From Sciurus carolinensis (lineage: Eukaryota > Chordata > Mammalia > Rodentia > Sciuridae): 64,000 nt of DNA. The stretch spans positions 88,640,738 to 88,704,737 of the forward strand of contig NC_062214.1 in the NCBI RefSeq assembly GCF_902686445.1, written 5' to 3'. The position numbers and the translations under genes were made by a program. Shown one piece after another: positions 1 through 12,130 of this stretch (positions are counted from its first letter, which is position 1; each line of letters begins with the position of its first letter). The notes below the pieces were generated by a model that did no database searches, was not told the DNA's origin, and saw only the letters and a program-made list of their open reading frames with translations.

Positions 1-479
1 TTGTCCCTGGGTCACAGCTCAGCATATTTCATCAGACAAGTCCAGAAAAAAGGTGAGGAGGCTACTCACCAGTCATTCCTAGTTAGCTTTATTTAGGCAG
101 GTCCCTAAGGAAAAAACTTAGAACTTTTAGATTGGAGTGTCTGGTGACACACAAGGGGCAGTCCTCAGTCAGCTGACCCATGAGACCTGTCTCCCCTCTG
201 AGAACACTGCTTGGGGAAGATGCTCCTTCCTCACACCCACTGTGGGTTCCAGGTGGAGAATGATGATCAGAGAACCCTGTTCCCTGGACACATGGCCCAT
301 TCATGTTAATGAGAGTCCTTCCTCAAAATTACCAAGCTAAAGCCAGGAAAAGCTCTTTCTTTTCTGGTAAGAGACTGTGAAGCCAGAAGCAATGGTTATA
401 GTCTAGTAGACACAGCTGGCCTGAGAGAATGGAACCAACATTGAAAGAGAAACAAATGAGAAAAAGAGCTAACACCACC

Positions 480-481
<2 letters not shown>

Positions 482-511
<30 letters not shown>
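482..511. repeat. (GT)n microsatellite
   Basis: About 15 uninterrupted GT units abut the 3' (tail) side of a minus-strand ID SINE, so the tract probably grew from the SINE tail. Confidence 0.95.
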
Positions 512-517
<6 letters not shown>

Positions 518-580
518 GGGGATTGAACCCAGGGCCTCAGGCATGCTAGGCAAGCACTCACTGAGCCACATCCCTGGCCC
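510..580 (-). mobile_element. ID SINE, minus
   Basis: The reverse complement reads through the tRNA-like core, including GGGTTCAATCCCCAGC (B box) and CACTCAGTGAG-type A-box remnants. Its tail is the GT tract. Confidence 0.85.
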
Positions 581-712
581 CTACCAAAGTCTTTTATAAG
601 TACATTCTAATGGAAGCATAAGAGTTAGTGGTATTTGAGTTCCTTGACAAAATTATCCGTCAAATCAATCAATCACATCCCTATCCTTCCTGAGATTTGG
701 TTAGCTAAGCCA

Positions 713-741
713 AAACAAAACAAAACAAAACAAAAAAACCT
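713..741. repeat. (CAAAA)n low-complexity tract
   Basis: Five or so CAAAA units run into an A7 stretch. No SINE body lies next to it. Confidence 0.8.
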
Positions 742-2054
742 CAAGAACCCTAATACCCAGTGATTCTTTCCATAAATTACAATAGTAACTAGGACATTTG
801 TGTGGTATGGAGACAGTACCACCAATTTTGAAGTAGTGAGATCTGGTGTTTAAATCTGAACTCCACGATTCACTAGCTGACCACAGCCATGTAACAGAAC
901 CTCTCTGAACCCTTCCTTGGATGCCAGGTGGGAAGAGTAATTCCTACCTGATTGTGTCTGGCACAATAAATGACGTGCTCGATAAATGAAGAAGTTACAT
1001 GTGGAAAACACAGACTTTAGCGGTTTTTGCAACTTAGAGGAAAAATAAAAGTGATCATTTGAGAAAGAACGCCCAAGTGATATAAAGAATTGGGTTCCTT
1101 CTTAACCTGGCTCCTGCCTACAAGATCCCCATCAGTGCCCGGAGGATCTGTGAGGTTCCCTCGATATCTCCCTCCGGCATGTCTGAATCTTTTGTTCTTG
1201 CTGTCTCCAGAGTATTCCCTATTTGCATATGTCCAACATCCCTCTAGTCTTCTTGTTAAAGGGAGTGAGGGGAGGGCTGCCGGACTCAAAGGCATCCCCG
1301 GAATGACCTCCTAAACCTGCAGGGAGGAGCCCCAGCGGCTGGAAGTTTCAGCTGCATCGTTCAAGCTGTGGAAAGTGGCTTGGGCTGAGTCTAGAAGAGA
1401 CTGGAAGCTGAGGGCTGCTGCCTTCCTTCCACCCGCAGACAGAGAAGCAACGAAAGCAGAGAAGAGGCTGCCTTAGGTCCCTGTCCTGGTCCCTTCCTGG
1501 GCACAGACTATATCTGGTCCTTGACTCCCTCAGGACCTTCTAGATTCTTACAAGGAGTCCTCAGTTCTGTTTACACTGTTGGTTTCTGCCACTTGTGGCC
1601 AACAGTCCTCACTGGGACAAAGCCCAGCTCCCAGATGGGAACCTCCCCTAATGGCTGTTCGCCCGCAAGACTCCCTCTCTTTGGAACCCGGAGGCTCTTA
1701 TCATGTAAGTCACTCGTTATGTCAGAATGTATGCCACCTTCTTTTAGTTATTTTGTCTGAAAAGATCCAAATGTTCACAAAACTGGAGACAGCAACCGTG
1801 CACTCAGCACCCAGCCTCAACAATACCCTCTCATTTCCCATCTTATTTATAACCACCCTTTTTTTCTTTGCCGTCTGGGAGGGAACAGAATGTCTTAAGG
1901 CAAATCCCAGATCTTGTGGGTCAATTCACCCATATCTCTTTTATCTGACTTTTCAGGTAGTCGTCTTCTCTAACTCAGACTAGAAGCTCTATGAGCACAA
2001 GGACTATCTTCTCCTGCTTCTTGGAAGAAGCCCAGCATTATAAGTTTGGTGTAT

Positions 2055-2130
2055 TTGTTTGTTTGGGTACTTGGGGGTGAACTAGGGGTGCTATGCCAAT
2101 AAGCTACATCCCTACCCACCCCCTTTTCTT
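2055..2130 (-). mobile_element. Decayed ID-type SINE fragment, minus
   Basis: GGGGGTGAACTAGGGGTGCT and AAGCTACATCCCTACCC correspond to a worn ID right half. Many mismatches suggest an old copy next to the better preserved element at 2166-2372. Confidence 0.5.
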
Positions 2131-2165
2131 TGTGGTTGTAGATGGACAGCATGCCTCTATTTTAG

Positions 2166-2372
2166 GTTTATTTTTATGTGGTGCTAAGGATCGAGCCCAG
2201 TGCCTCACACATGCTAGGCAAGCACTCTGCCACTGAGCTCCAACCCCAGCTCTTCCTTTTCATTTTTTAAGACAGGGTCTGAGTTGCCATGTCTGGCCTC
2301 TAACATGCAATCCTCCTCCCTCAGCCTCCAGGGTCACTAGGATCCAGGCATGCACCACCATGCCCAGCTTCA
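2166..2372 (-). mobile_element. B1-dID SINE, minus
   Basis: The ID half (GGTGCTAAGGATCGAGCCCA to CCAACCCCAGC) is followed by an A/T linker and the B1 half ending GCACCACCATGCCCAGC. Both halves are diverged, and the linker retains GACAGGGTCTGAGTTG. Confidence 0.85.
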
Positions 2373-2464
2373 GTGGGCTTTTAAATGCCCTCGTCCCGAT
2401 GCTGTTACATAACACATGGTCAGTTTTATCTGGTCCTGAGGACTGTTCCAAGAGATGGAGAGGG

Positions 2465-2575
2465 AAATGAGATTACCCCTAAAAAAATGAGGAAGGCAAG
2501 GCTCAGAAGTGATGAACAACTCTGCCAGAATCACTCAGAAAGCCAGTGGCAGAGCTGGAAGGAGCCTCCCACAAG
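2465..2575 (-). mobile_element. Possible MIR fragment
   Basis: Sequence such as CAGAAAGCCAGTGGCAGAGC and AAGGCTCAGAAGTGA resembles the 5' half of MIR read in reverse. Identification is weak. Confidence 0.35.
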
Positions 2576-3299
2576 GTTCCATCAGCAGTCAAGACGCTAA
2601 CGCTAACAGACACAGTGGATCTGAGGCCACTTGCTGGGCAGCAGCTCCCCAGGATTCAGAGCCAGTCACCACCAAACAGCAGCAATGTACACAGTCTTAG
2701 CAGGGCAGTAAGCACTTAACTCCCACAATAAACCTTGAAATGTGTATTTCCAAATAGAAACATCCACTACGTTTGGCTCTAATTAATTTGGTATCATCAA
2801 GACTGATGCTGGTTGCCACCCTCAAGTCGAGATGCACCACCAGGATCTACTGTCACTCTCTACAGTGTTGGGTACCATGAGCTGGGTTCCATCTTGCTTT
2901 GGGTAGTGGTTAATAAAATCGACCCCTAGTTTGATCATCAGGTGATCAGATTCTAACTCAAACCAGTTGTCAGGGCAAAGATTTTCTCAGGAAGTTACAG
3001 ACATGTATGACTCAGGAGAATGGCAGGCCCAGGTTTCCCTTAGAATGAGGCTTTGTGATTCAAGAAGGAACAACAGGACACAGCTCTCCAGGGATCATCA
3101 GATAGAACCTCAGCTCCCTCCCACCACAACCCCCAACAAGGGCCACAGGCAAGTCTTCCTGCCTCTTCTCCATCTTCCCATGCCAGTACCTGACCTCTGC
3201 TCTCCACAGACTCCCTAGAATAAACCCTGACCACTTTACTCCCGTGGGTCCCCGCCTGTCCCTTCATTCTGCTGTTATCCTAACTCAGACCCACATTCT

Positions 3300-3740
3300 C
3301 TCCCTGTACCATGGCGGCAGCTTCCTAAGTGATCTGTCTCCCCTCCAGACCACCTTAGCCACAGCAGTCAGAGTCCTCTTCCTTGAAGGATAGCTGATCT
3401 CACTTCCCTGTGCAGGAATATTCCACTCCTCCCTGTTATCATGCTAAAACCCAGCCCCTGCACATGGCAGTGAAGACCCTCCCTGGTATTTCAACTCTCC
3501 TTAATTTATTCCTGCCCCAAGTCATCAGGGACCCTTTGTTCTAGACAACCTGAATGACTGCCATTTCCTATTGGATGAGTCTGTTTTTCTGCCTTTGTAT
3601 TTCTCTCTACCTGGATTTCCTTTCCCCAAAACTTTAACATGTGCCACTTTTACCTATGTTTTGAAGTCTGGCTCAAGTGCTACCTCTTCTCTGATGCTTC
3701 CCAAAAGGGATAAAGGAAGCACTCTTCCTCATCTAGTGTC
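3300..3740 (+). mobile_element. L2 LINE fragment
   Basis: Ordered matches to the L2 3' ORF region are visible: CACAGCAGTCAGAGTCCTCT, CACTTCCCTGTGCAGG, then GCTCAAGTGCTACCTCTTCT near the end. The reading frame is long dead. Confidence 0.6.
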
Positions 3741-4118
3741 CCACCCTGTCCACCTCTCCTGAGGAACTTTGAGACAAACTCATCTGAAACTGTAAGTCAT
3801 TACTGTGAGTCTAGCAGTTGAGATTATTCTAGAAAGAAGGAGATATTTCTAACCAGGAGAATGGTTAACTGTTTCTCTCTACCTATAAGGCAGGGAAGTC
3901 TAGACAGGGTGTAAATTTACTGTCCTCTTAAAGCTGTCACGTACATAGCTAAGGGATGAGACCTGTAGGCAAAGGAAGGGCTACTGCATGGAAATCATGG
4001 GCAACCTCCCAGTTCAGGGAGCAGATGATAGGCCTTGGCGCACGCAGCCTACTGGGACAGAACTCTGGGTGTAACCTCAGGCCAGATGGCTGGAGGAGAC
4101 AGGGTCACCCTGACTTTC

Positions 4119-4693
4119 TGCTCAAGAACACAAGCAATAAGTGTTGGAGAGGATGTGGGGAAAAAGGCACACTCATACATTGCTGGTGGAGTTGCAAATT
4201 GGTGCAGCCACTCTGGAAAGCAGTATGGCGATTCCTCAGAAAGCTTGGAATGGACCCACCATTTGACCCAGCTATCCCACTCCTCAGTTTATACCCAAAG
4301 GACTTAAAATCAGCATACTACAGTGATGCAGCCACATCAATGTTCATAGCAGCTCAATTCACAATAGCTAGATTGTGGAACCAACCTAGATGCCCTTCAA
4401 TTGATGAATGGATAAAGAAACTGTGGTATATATACACAATGGAATATTACTCAGCCATAAAGAAGAATAAAATTATGGCATTTGCTGGTAAATGGATGAA
4501 GTTGGAAAATATCACGCTAAGTGAAATAGGCCAAGCCCAAAAAATCAAAGGCTGAATATTTTCTATGATAAGTGCATGACAATATATAATGAGGGGGGGT
4601 GATGGGGAAAGAGAAGACTGAAGGAACTGGATGGTATAGAGGAAAAAGGGGTGAGAGGGGGTGGGGCTGGAAAAACAGAATGAAACAGTATTG

Positions 4694-4758
<65 letters not shown>

Positions 4759-4886
4759 TGATTACATGAATGGTGTGAATCTACATTGTGTATAACCATA
4801 GAAATGAAAAGTTGTGCCCCATTTGTGTACAATGAATCAAAACGTGTCAGTAAAAATAATAAATATTTTAATTAAAAAAAAAAAAA
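4119..4886 (+). mobile_element. 5'-truncated L1 LINE: end of ORF2, 3' UTR and poly(A)
   Basis: The translated plus strand from about 4130 reads [18 protein letters not shown], later [13 protein letters not shown] and WYIYTMEYYSAIKKNK, the conserved C-terminal end of L1 ORF2. The frame is still open to the stop near 4554, indicating fairly young age, but only about the last 140 residues remain, without the reverse transcriptase core. A 3' UTR with an AT/CA microsatellite follows, then an A14 tail at 4873-4886. An open frame upstream to 3956 is fortuitous non-L1 sequence. I could not find a convincing target-site duplication. Confidence 0.93.
4694..4758. repeat. (TA)n(CA)n microsatellite inside the L1 3' UTR
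   Basis: About 26 TA units run directly into a short CA run. A related AT-rich segment appears to be part of the squirrel L1 3' end, so the repeat probably expanded after insertion. Confidence 0.95.
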
Positions 4887-5787
4887 AGAAGAGGCCACAA
4901 AAGCCAAGGCAGACAGGACAGTGTCTAGCAAGAAATGTAGAAGCAGTCACTCAGAAACTCATGGTGTGAGTCTGTAGCAAACAGCCATAAAATGACAAGA
5001 CAACAAACTTGATCCACTTCAGATCTTGCCTATCAGTGCCAACAAGTCTGAATGAAGTGGTGAAGAATTTGCTAAGGACCCCAAAGGCAGAGGCTGTTGC
5101 TAGGCCACCTGAGGTGCTTTGGAGACTCAGTTCTCACAGGGACTAGGAACTGAGAACAGCCTCGAAACGGTCTGCAGAAGCCTTAAATCTCATACTGACC
5201 TGAAATCCCCGTTTTTACATAACTCTCTACCCTAACCATCAGGGACTCTTTTGGAGTACATTCCAAACAGGATGTCCCCAAGGTCTAAGCTATTCTGGTA
5301 TAAACCATCCACAGCTTGCACAGATTATTGGTTGTGTCTCCTTAAAAAATCTAGGCTGGCTTCCTTGGTATTCTACAGGTCCAGGCTACTAATTCAGTAC
5401 TGGGCATAAAGATCAGGCAGGTTACACAGAATGTGATAGAAGGAAAAGAAAAACAAGTTAAGGCATAATTCTAAACTTAGCATAGTATTGCTGTTTATCA
5501 GCCAGCAACTCCAAGGCAGAAATAATTCACAGGCTAAGTTGTATGGAATCCTTGTTGACCTAATTGATGTAATGCTTCTTCAGGGTCTTCATCAAAATGA
5601 GGCCTTGATAATTAGAGTAGTCTAAAAAGAATGGCATGCTGGCAATGTAAATCACTGCTTTAAATAGCAAAGACAGGGTGCAGCCTAGCACCCTCTTCAC
5701 CTCCAACTCTAACTCGGAGCTGAAACAGAGCTATGAGCTGCTAGAGTAAATGGAAAGAACACATAGAAACTTTTGTAACTAACACTC

Positions 5788-5862
5788 TCTCCCTCCCCTT
5801 TTCTGCCTACCCCATCCCTCCTTCCTTTCTCTCTCTTTTCTTCTTCTCCTCACCCTCAACCC
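5788..5862. repeat. Pyrimidine-rich (CT) tract
   Basis: Nearly pure C/T on the plus strand (CTCTCTCCCTCCCC, TTTCTCTCTCTTTTC and similar). It reads as a purine tract in the transcript. Confidence 0.6.
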
Positions 5863-6051
5863 CAGGGCTGGGGACCACGGCTAAATCTTTTCAGAACTCC
5901 AGGGGCAGGAAAAAACATGCTCTTTCCTACCTATGTCATTCATCAACTTTTTCTCAAGAACTTTAAGTTGATGAATTCAAAACTGAGTTTTGTGTTTAAA
6001 TTCTAAAGTTTTCTCTCAGGAAATTCTTACCTCAGTTGTCAGGAAGCTTTC

Positions 6052-6345
6052 TCTGTAAAGGACTAGAGAGTAAATTATTTTTGAATTTGTGAGCCACATA
6101 TCATTTCTTTAAGAGACAGCTGTCTAATTTGCCATTATAGCACTAAAGCAGCCATGGATGACACTTAAGCAAATAAGCATGGCTGTGTTCCAACACAACT
6201 TCATTTACGGACACAGAAATCTGAATGGACATTTGTCACATGTTCCAAAAATTTAAAAGCCACTTTTAGTTTGCAACTCATATGAAATTAAAACAGCAGG
6301 TCAGTTGTGGCCAGTGGGCCAGTTTGCCTACTCCTGCTGCAACTG
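6052..6345. mobile_element. Relic of a non-autonomous hAT-type DNA transposon
   Basis: Recognised by the mammal-wide consensus phrases GACTAGAGAGTAAATTATTTTTG, here split as GAGAGTAAATTATTTTTG, then AAAGCAGCCATGGATGAC and GGCTGTGTTCCAACACAAC. It ends in GGCCAGTTTGCCTACTCCTG, close to the usual terminal repeat. The exact subfamily was not assigned. Confidence 0.65.
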
Positions 6346-6434
6346 CTTGATTACTGTTTTGATCCTATGTTGATAGCTTTTTGTCTTTTTGACCCAACAT
6401 TTAAAAACATTTCTTATGGGAAAACTTTCTTCTC

Positions 6435-6508
6435 AGGGCTGGAACCCAAGACTTTGTACATGCTGGGCATGCACTCTACCACTAATCTACACCCTCACCA
6501 CCTACCTT
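6435..6508 (-). mobile_element. ID SINE, minus, diverged
   Basis: GGGCTGGAACCCAAGACTTT and GCACTCTACCACTAATCTAC are recognisable reversed ID segments. The head end is degraded. Confidence 0.65.
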
Positions 6509-7696
6509 TTTTTTTTTTTCCTTCTTTTTTAATTTGCTTGCTTTTCAGCATCCCTCTCCTCCTCCTATCTTCTAGTAAAAAGAAAAAGAAAACGCCCCAT
6601 TTTTCATTTGGGATATACTGCTACTCAACACCAAGACTTTTTGCTAGGGTGTCAATCAGGAGGCTCACTCTATGACCCTACCAAGGTGCTGAGTATATAA
6701 CTCAGGGTGGTCTATCATCCAGTGCCCTGGGCACAGTGATTGGCCCAGCCATAGGCAGACACTCCTACCACAGCCAATCACAGCAAATGGGTGGGTCAAG
6801 CACAGATCTGGATGCTGGGGAGAGAGAGTTAAGATTCTTTCTCTGGGGTAGGGAGTACTAAGGTCTAGATATGTCTGGGACTAGGGAGGTCCATCTAGTA
6901 CTCAGTCAAGAGAATCTGCCTGAAAGGGAGACCCATGCCAGAATGAGCAAAGTCAAGAGGTGACAAGAATCCTGAGACTGTCATTTCAACCCCATCTTCA
7001 TCTCTGTCTTCAGACTTCCTGGTGACTTAAGCCAACACATTCCCTCTTTTGATTAAGTAATCTTGAGTCCTGACACAACCAAAGAATTCTGACTAATAAA
7101 TTATGTCACATCATATTCTATTTGAAAGTTGGTAAAGTAATGATTCATGCATAAAAAATGACATTGGTTATGTTCCACCATATACTAGTGTCATTTACAG
7201 ATACATCTTTCCTCTGGAAGATACAATTCATTTATGAGCCATCTTTATGGCCTCCATAGTGATTCATCCAGTATCTTGCACTTGGCAGGTATTCTATAAA
7301 TGTTTTACAAATATGAATTACTTCTCTTGGATGGGGGAAGAGACTGTGAGGAGAGGGGTAAGAAGCATATAGATGTACCTATTTATGGCCATCCACTAGA
7401 ATGGCATCCAGAGACTTCAGAGGAAATTCACACTTCCAGAGGGATCACAGCCCTCACACCCATCCCCTGATCAGCAGCCCACAAACCACATATACCAGAC
7501 TGAGCCCCAGGATTGTTTCTCTCTTTGAACACCCAGGGGAAAGAGAATACAATGATCTGCACAACACCAGAAGACACCACAGGGGACCAATTCATGGATG
7601 AAATCCACAATTGGCCAGAGCTTTGGCATTGGGCGCATTGGTGGAAACTATCCTGCTCAAGAAGCCCTGCCAACTAAATCACTCTAGAATGAGGAT

Positions 7697-7928
7697 GAGC
7701 CAGGCACAATGGTGCATGTGCCTGTAATTCAGTAGCTCAGGAAGCTGAGGCAGGAGGATGCCAATTCAAAGCCAACCTCAACAACTTAGTGAAGCCCTGA
7801 GCAATTCAGCAAGACCCCATCTCTAAATGTTAAAAAAGTTGGGGGATAGGGGACAACTGGTGATGTGGCTCAATGGTTAAGTGCTCCTGGAATCAATTCC
7901 AGGTACCCAACTCCCAAAGAAAAAAAGA
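7697..7928 (+). mobile_element. B1-dID SINE, plus
   Basis: Complete dimer: B1 half GAGCCAGGCACAATGGTGCA to GACCCCATCTCTAAA, then an ID half beginning GGTGATGTGGCTCAATGG. The linker carries extra GGGGATAGGGG sequence. Confidence 0.93.
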
Positions 7929-8861
7929 TTGAGGAGGAGAACATGCTTATCTCTAGAGTCCCATTCACTGTGGACACACTATATATATAACAAAGCTGGC
8001 CACGTGTACAACAAGACAAGGTACCGTTCTAGGACCAGGAAATACTCACCCAGTTGAAGAAAGGTAACTATCACGTAGATAGAAAAACCATACCCAAATG
8101 CTATCCAAAACCATTTGGTCTTCCCAAAATAACATTATTGCACTTCGCCTCATAAAAAAAATAATAATTTTCAAGTGCAGGTATGCCTGGTTTTGTATTA
8201 ATGGCATATTCCTGAAAAGAAATATTTGAATCGAGTTGATTTAATTTGGAAGCTTCTGTGAGAACTTGTATTTGAAGAATCCTGAAGTGAACACTTTGAA
8301 AAAGTGAACTGCCCCCACAGCAATTTGTGTTACAAGTTCTTTTTGTACAGTTGTTTTCCATTATTTTTAATTTATTTTATGTTCTTTTACTTAGGTCACA
8401 GCACACCTAGAAATCACTTTCAACCTAACAATTTAAAACCCTAAGTGCCTAAGTTAGATTTGAAAATAAGGTGTCAACCTGCCCGCCACACTCAGCAAGA
8501 AAGAATGGTATCCCCTGATACCTTCCTGATTGTTGTGGGAGCAGATGCTTCAGAGACACTGACCCTGGACCCCTCTGGGTGTGGGAGGTGGTGAACCCAG
8601 AGCCCACCCCATAGTAAGACTGAAAAGAGCCAACTGGCCCAGCAGCAGCACTGCTGTGTAGCTGTGAACCAGAGCGGCTGCTTTTCTGCTCCAGTGAACT
8701 AGCTCCCCAACCACAGAAGCCTTGCTTCCTGCCCAACTACAGTCTATAGGTTCAGCTTTTCAAAGGATTCTCTAAGTTTCCTCAGAATCCTTCTAATGCA
8801 TAAGTTTTAAGAAGCTTAAACCAAGTCAGGATGGTTTCTATTGCTGGTAATTTGTTATTTA

Positions 8862-9080
8862 GTTAGTTAGTTAGTTAGCTGGTGGCACTGGCAGTTGAAC
8901 CCAGGGGTACTCTACCACTGAGTCACATTTCCAGCCCTTTTTTAAAATTTTGAGACAGGGTCTCACTAAGTTGCTTAGGGCCTTGCTAAGTTGCTGAGGC
9001 TAGCCTTGAACTTATGATCTTCCTCCCACATTCTCCCAAGTTGCTAAGATTACAGGCATGTGCCACTGCACCCAGCACTG
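8862..9080 (-). mobile_element. B1-dID SINE, minus
   Basis: Complete dimer whose tail side ends in four AGTT units (8862-8878). Its B1 head lies at 9080, only 27 bases from the head of the plus-strand copy at 9108. Confidence 0.93.
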
Positions 9081-9107
9081 GTGATCATTTACAAATCTCT
9101 ACAAATC

Positions 9108-9325
9108 TGTTCAGGGCATGGTGGTACATGTCTATAATCAGTGGCTCAGGAGGCTGAGACAGGAGGATCCCAAGTTCAGAGCCAGCCTCAGCAACTAAGT
9201 GAGGTTCTAAGCAACTTAACGAGACCCTGTCTCAAAAAGGGGGCTGGTGGGGCAGAGGGTCTAGTGATGTGGCTCAGTGGTTAAGTGCCCCTGGGTTCAA
9301 TCCCCAGTACACCCCCCACCCCCAA
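9108..9325 (+). mobile_element. B1-dID SINE, plus
   Basis: Complete dimer with both B1 segments (CAGGGCATGGTGGTACATG, GAGACCCTGTCTCAAAAAG) and ID half GATGTGGCTCAGTGGTTAAG. The tail is C-rich (ACACCCCCCACCCCC) instead of A-rich. Confidence 0.93.
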
Positions 9326-9344
9326 TCTGCTAACACATCTACTA

Positions 9345-9515
9345 AGCAGCAACTAACATTTAAGTGCCTATTATGTATCAAGCACTATTTTAAGTGCTTT
9401 GTATGCATTATTTTAATTCTCACAACCTTTTTGGTAAGCTCTGTTTTCTCCTTTTTCCTGAGTTTGGGGGAAATTACCATGGCTAGACAGTAAGTAGCAT
9501 ATATAAATTTGAACC
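9345..9515 (-). mobile_element. MIR fragment, minus
   Basis: Reversed MIR order is visible: AAGTGCCTATTATGTATCAA, AAGCACTATTTTAAGTGCTT and TTTTAATTCTCACAACC, then AGTAAGTAGCATATATAAAT. Confidence 0.6.
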
Positions 9516-9583
9516 CTGAACTTTAATTACTTTGAAAAGAGTGAAAAAACTGGCTCATTCCTCCTAACAAAAGATGAAGTCTT

Positions 9584-9692
9584 GGGCTGGGGATATAGCT
9601 CAGTTGGTAGAGTGCCTGCCTCACATGCACACAAGGCCCTGGGTTCAATCCCCAGCACAAAATAAATAAATAAATAAAATTAAAATAAAAAA
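9584..9692 (+). mobile_element. ID SINE, plus
   Basis: GGGCTGGGGATATAGCTCAG to GGTTCAATCCCCAGC is nearly intact, followed by an (AAAT)n tail. Short AGTCTT repeats flank it. Confidence 0.92.
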
Positions 9693-10079
9693 TTTGGAGT
9701 CTTTGCATTGCTTTTTAATCTTGACTTGACTAGGCAACCTGCTTTGACCAACAGGATGTTGACTAAGCTGACATAAACAGAGGTTTAAAAGGTGTTTGAG
9801 TTCTGGGATGTGCCACCTCTTGCCACTGGAAACCCAAAGACAGTACTGGAAGAAGTCAGAGGATGGACAATCTGCCAGCCCACAGAATGTTAGAAAGTAA
9901 CAAACTATTGCAGTCCTAAACTACAAGTTTTCAAGTGGTTTGTTATGTACTAAAAGGTAACTGAAATAATCACTGAGCTCTCTCCAGCAAATAAACAACA
10001 AATAAGAACAAATGAAAATTCAAAGCAGAGAAAAAAACCTCTTACTCTTCCCTATTTTTCCTCAAGAACAGAATAAGAA

Positions 10080-10092
10080 AAAAAAAAAAAAA
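10080..10092. mobile_element. Bare poly(A) flanked by a 13-bp direct repeat
   Basis: AACAGAATAAGAA occurs at 10067-10079 and again, identical, at 10093-10105, with only A residues between. This looks like a target-site duplication around a retroposon that lost all but its tail. Slippage-driven duplication is the alternative. Confidence 0.55.
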
Positions 10093-10861
10093 AACAGAAT
10101 AAGAAGAAATGGAGTTTAAGTTTCATCAGGAAAGACAACAGTTAGACCAAAGATGGAACTACTAGCAGTGAGGAAGCCTAAGGAGAAACAGGAGGGAGAC
10201 TTTGCTCTCTCCTCTAACCCTAATTCAGATTTCCACAACTAAACCATTATCTTTTTGCTCAGGAATCCAGATATGCCTTATTGTTAATTCCTCTGGAGCT
10301 TCTGGAAAAAACCCAGAGACAGCAGGAATCTGAAAAGTTGGGCAGGCCACGCCAGGCCACGCCATACCAGCAGTGCTCAATGGGGCAAGAGTCCTTCTAA
10401 TGACTTCCCCTTCCTGGCTTGGCAAGTGGCTCCAAAGACATCTGTCCAGAGACCCTGATAACTAACCAAGCAGCTCCTCATGTGTATGTGAGAGGAATAA
10501 CTGGGGAAGCCAAAAAGAAAGACCTGAGAAGGTGGGAACTGCACTAGGCAGAAGGGAAAAGAAAGCTGGTTATTCTAGGAATGAGATGAAATCTCCCAAC
10601 CTTGAATGGAAAGGATGGTAGAGGGCCTCATGGAAAACCAGAGGGCATGTTACCCACGGTGAAGAGGAACAGGTGCACCAAAACCAAACAGGTAGGACAG
10701 GCTGCCCCAGTCACCACACTAAACAAAAATGTGTAATGAAGACTAAAAGCATAATCAAAAGGTTCTTACCCCAAAACAAAATGTAACACACAAAAAGATG
10801 GTTAAACAATCTTGATTTTGGTTGAAATTCAGAACATAAAAACTAGCAAGTAATGTCCTAC

Positions 10862-10913
10862 CTCTGTGCATAATCTTGTGCTTCTCCCTCAGATATGTCA
10901 GGCCTTTTATTAC
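10862..10913 (-). CDS. MAP2K1: MAP2K1 coding exon 5, residues 173-189 plus first base of codon 190
   Basis: This 52-bp exon is too short for a simple ORF scan. It reads VIKGLTYLREKHKIMHR on the minus strand plus one G, which begins the aspartate codon of the catalytic HRD motif (H188-R189-D190). The acceptor is CTCTAG at 10914-10919 and the donor GTAGGA starts at 10861, a slightly non-consensus donor (GTAGG rather than GTAAG). The rest of the catalytic loop and the DFG motif are in exon 6. I did not find exon 6 between 1 and 10861, consistent with the long intron 5 of mammalian MAP2K1. Confidence 0.97.
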
Positions 10914-11634
<721 letters not shown>

Positions 11635-11889
11635 CTAAGAACAAGAATATCAGACCATTTAGTTACAATGTTTCTAATGATCATTTCAAGGGTTAAACTT
11701 TCAAAGGAAAGTGAATCTTACTTGGCAAATCTTCCTAGGAGGTTAAGGGTGAGCACCTTTGGTTTGCACTAGACATCAAATATGCTATGGATGCAAAACA
11801 TTGGGGGAGGCACCAAATTCACAGGAAACTTGAATCCTGTGACCCTCCACAAACAAATTAACAGTGGTCAAAGCCTTGGCTTGCACTGA

Positions 11890-12130
11890 ACTCACAGCAC
11901 AGGGCAGTGGTCAGGAATGCAGGCAACCTGTCCAAATTCAAAGCCCAACTCTACCGCCTGTTATCTAGGAGTCCTTGAATAAGCTACTCAACCAGTAAAA
12001 TGAGGATGATGATAATTAAAAGGCTATTATAATAATCACAGGGCTATTATAAGGATTAAGCAAGCTAATACACATAAAGTACTTGGAATGACATACAGCA
12101 CATAATAAGTACTCAATGAATGTTAGCCAT
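11890..12130 (+). mobile_element. MIR SINE, plus, nearly full length
   Basis: Landmarks in order are CTCTACCGCCTGTTATCTAG, AAAATGAGGATGATGATAAT, GGCTATTATAAGGATTAAG and AATAAGTACTCAATGAATGT. This copy sits about 0.25 kb upstream (transcript sense) of exon 4. Confidence 0.75.

Larger units (their letters stand above)
1..10861 (-). other. MAP2K1: MAP2K1 intron 5, 3'-incomplete
   Basis: Everything below exon 5 belongs to intron 5, because exon 6 (which should begin with the rest of HRDVKPSN) was not found. Unique stretches with nothing recognised include 583-2054, 2576-3290, 4887-6050, 6510-7697 and 7930-8860. A pyrimidine-rich patch occurs at 5788-5862. Confidence 0.85.

Noticed and set aside
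3956..4130. Open frame upstream of and continuous with the L1 ORF2 tail
   Set aside because: L1 homology starts only near 4119; the upstream codons are unrelated intronic sequence in frame by chance, not a fusion gene.
1..10861. Search for MAP2K1 exon 6
   Set aside because: No minus-strand sequence encoding the rest of the catalytic loop (VKPSNILV) or the DFG region was seen, and intron 5 is known to be long in mammals, so the exon is taken to lie outside the window.
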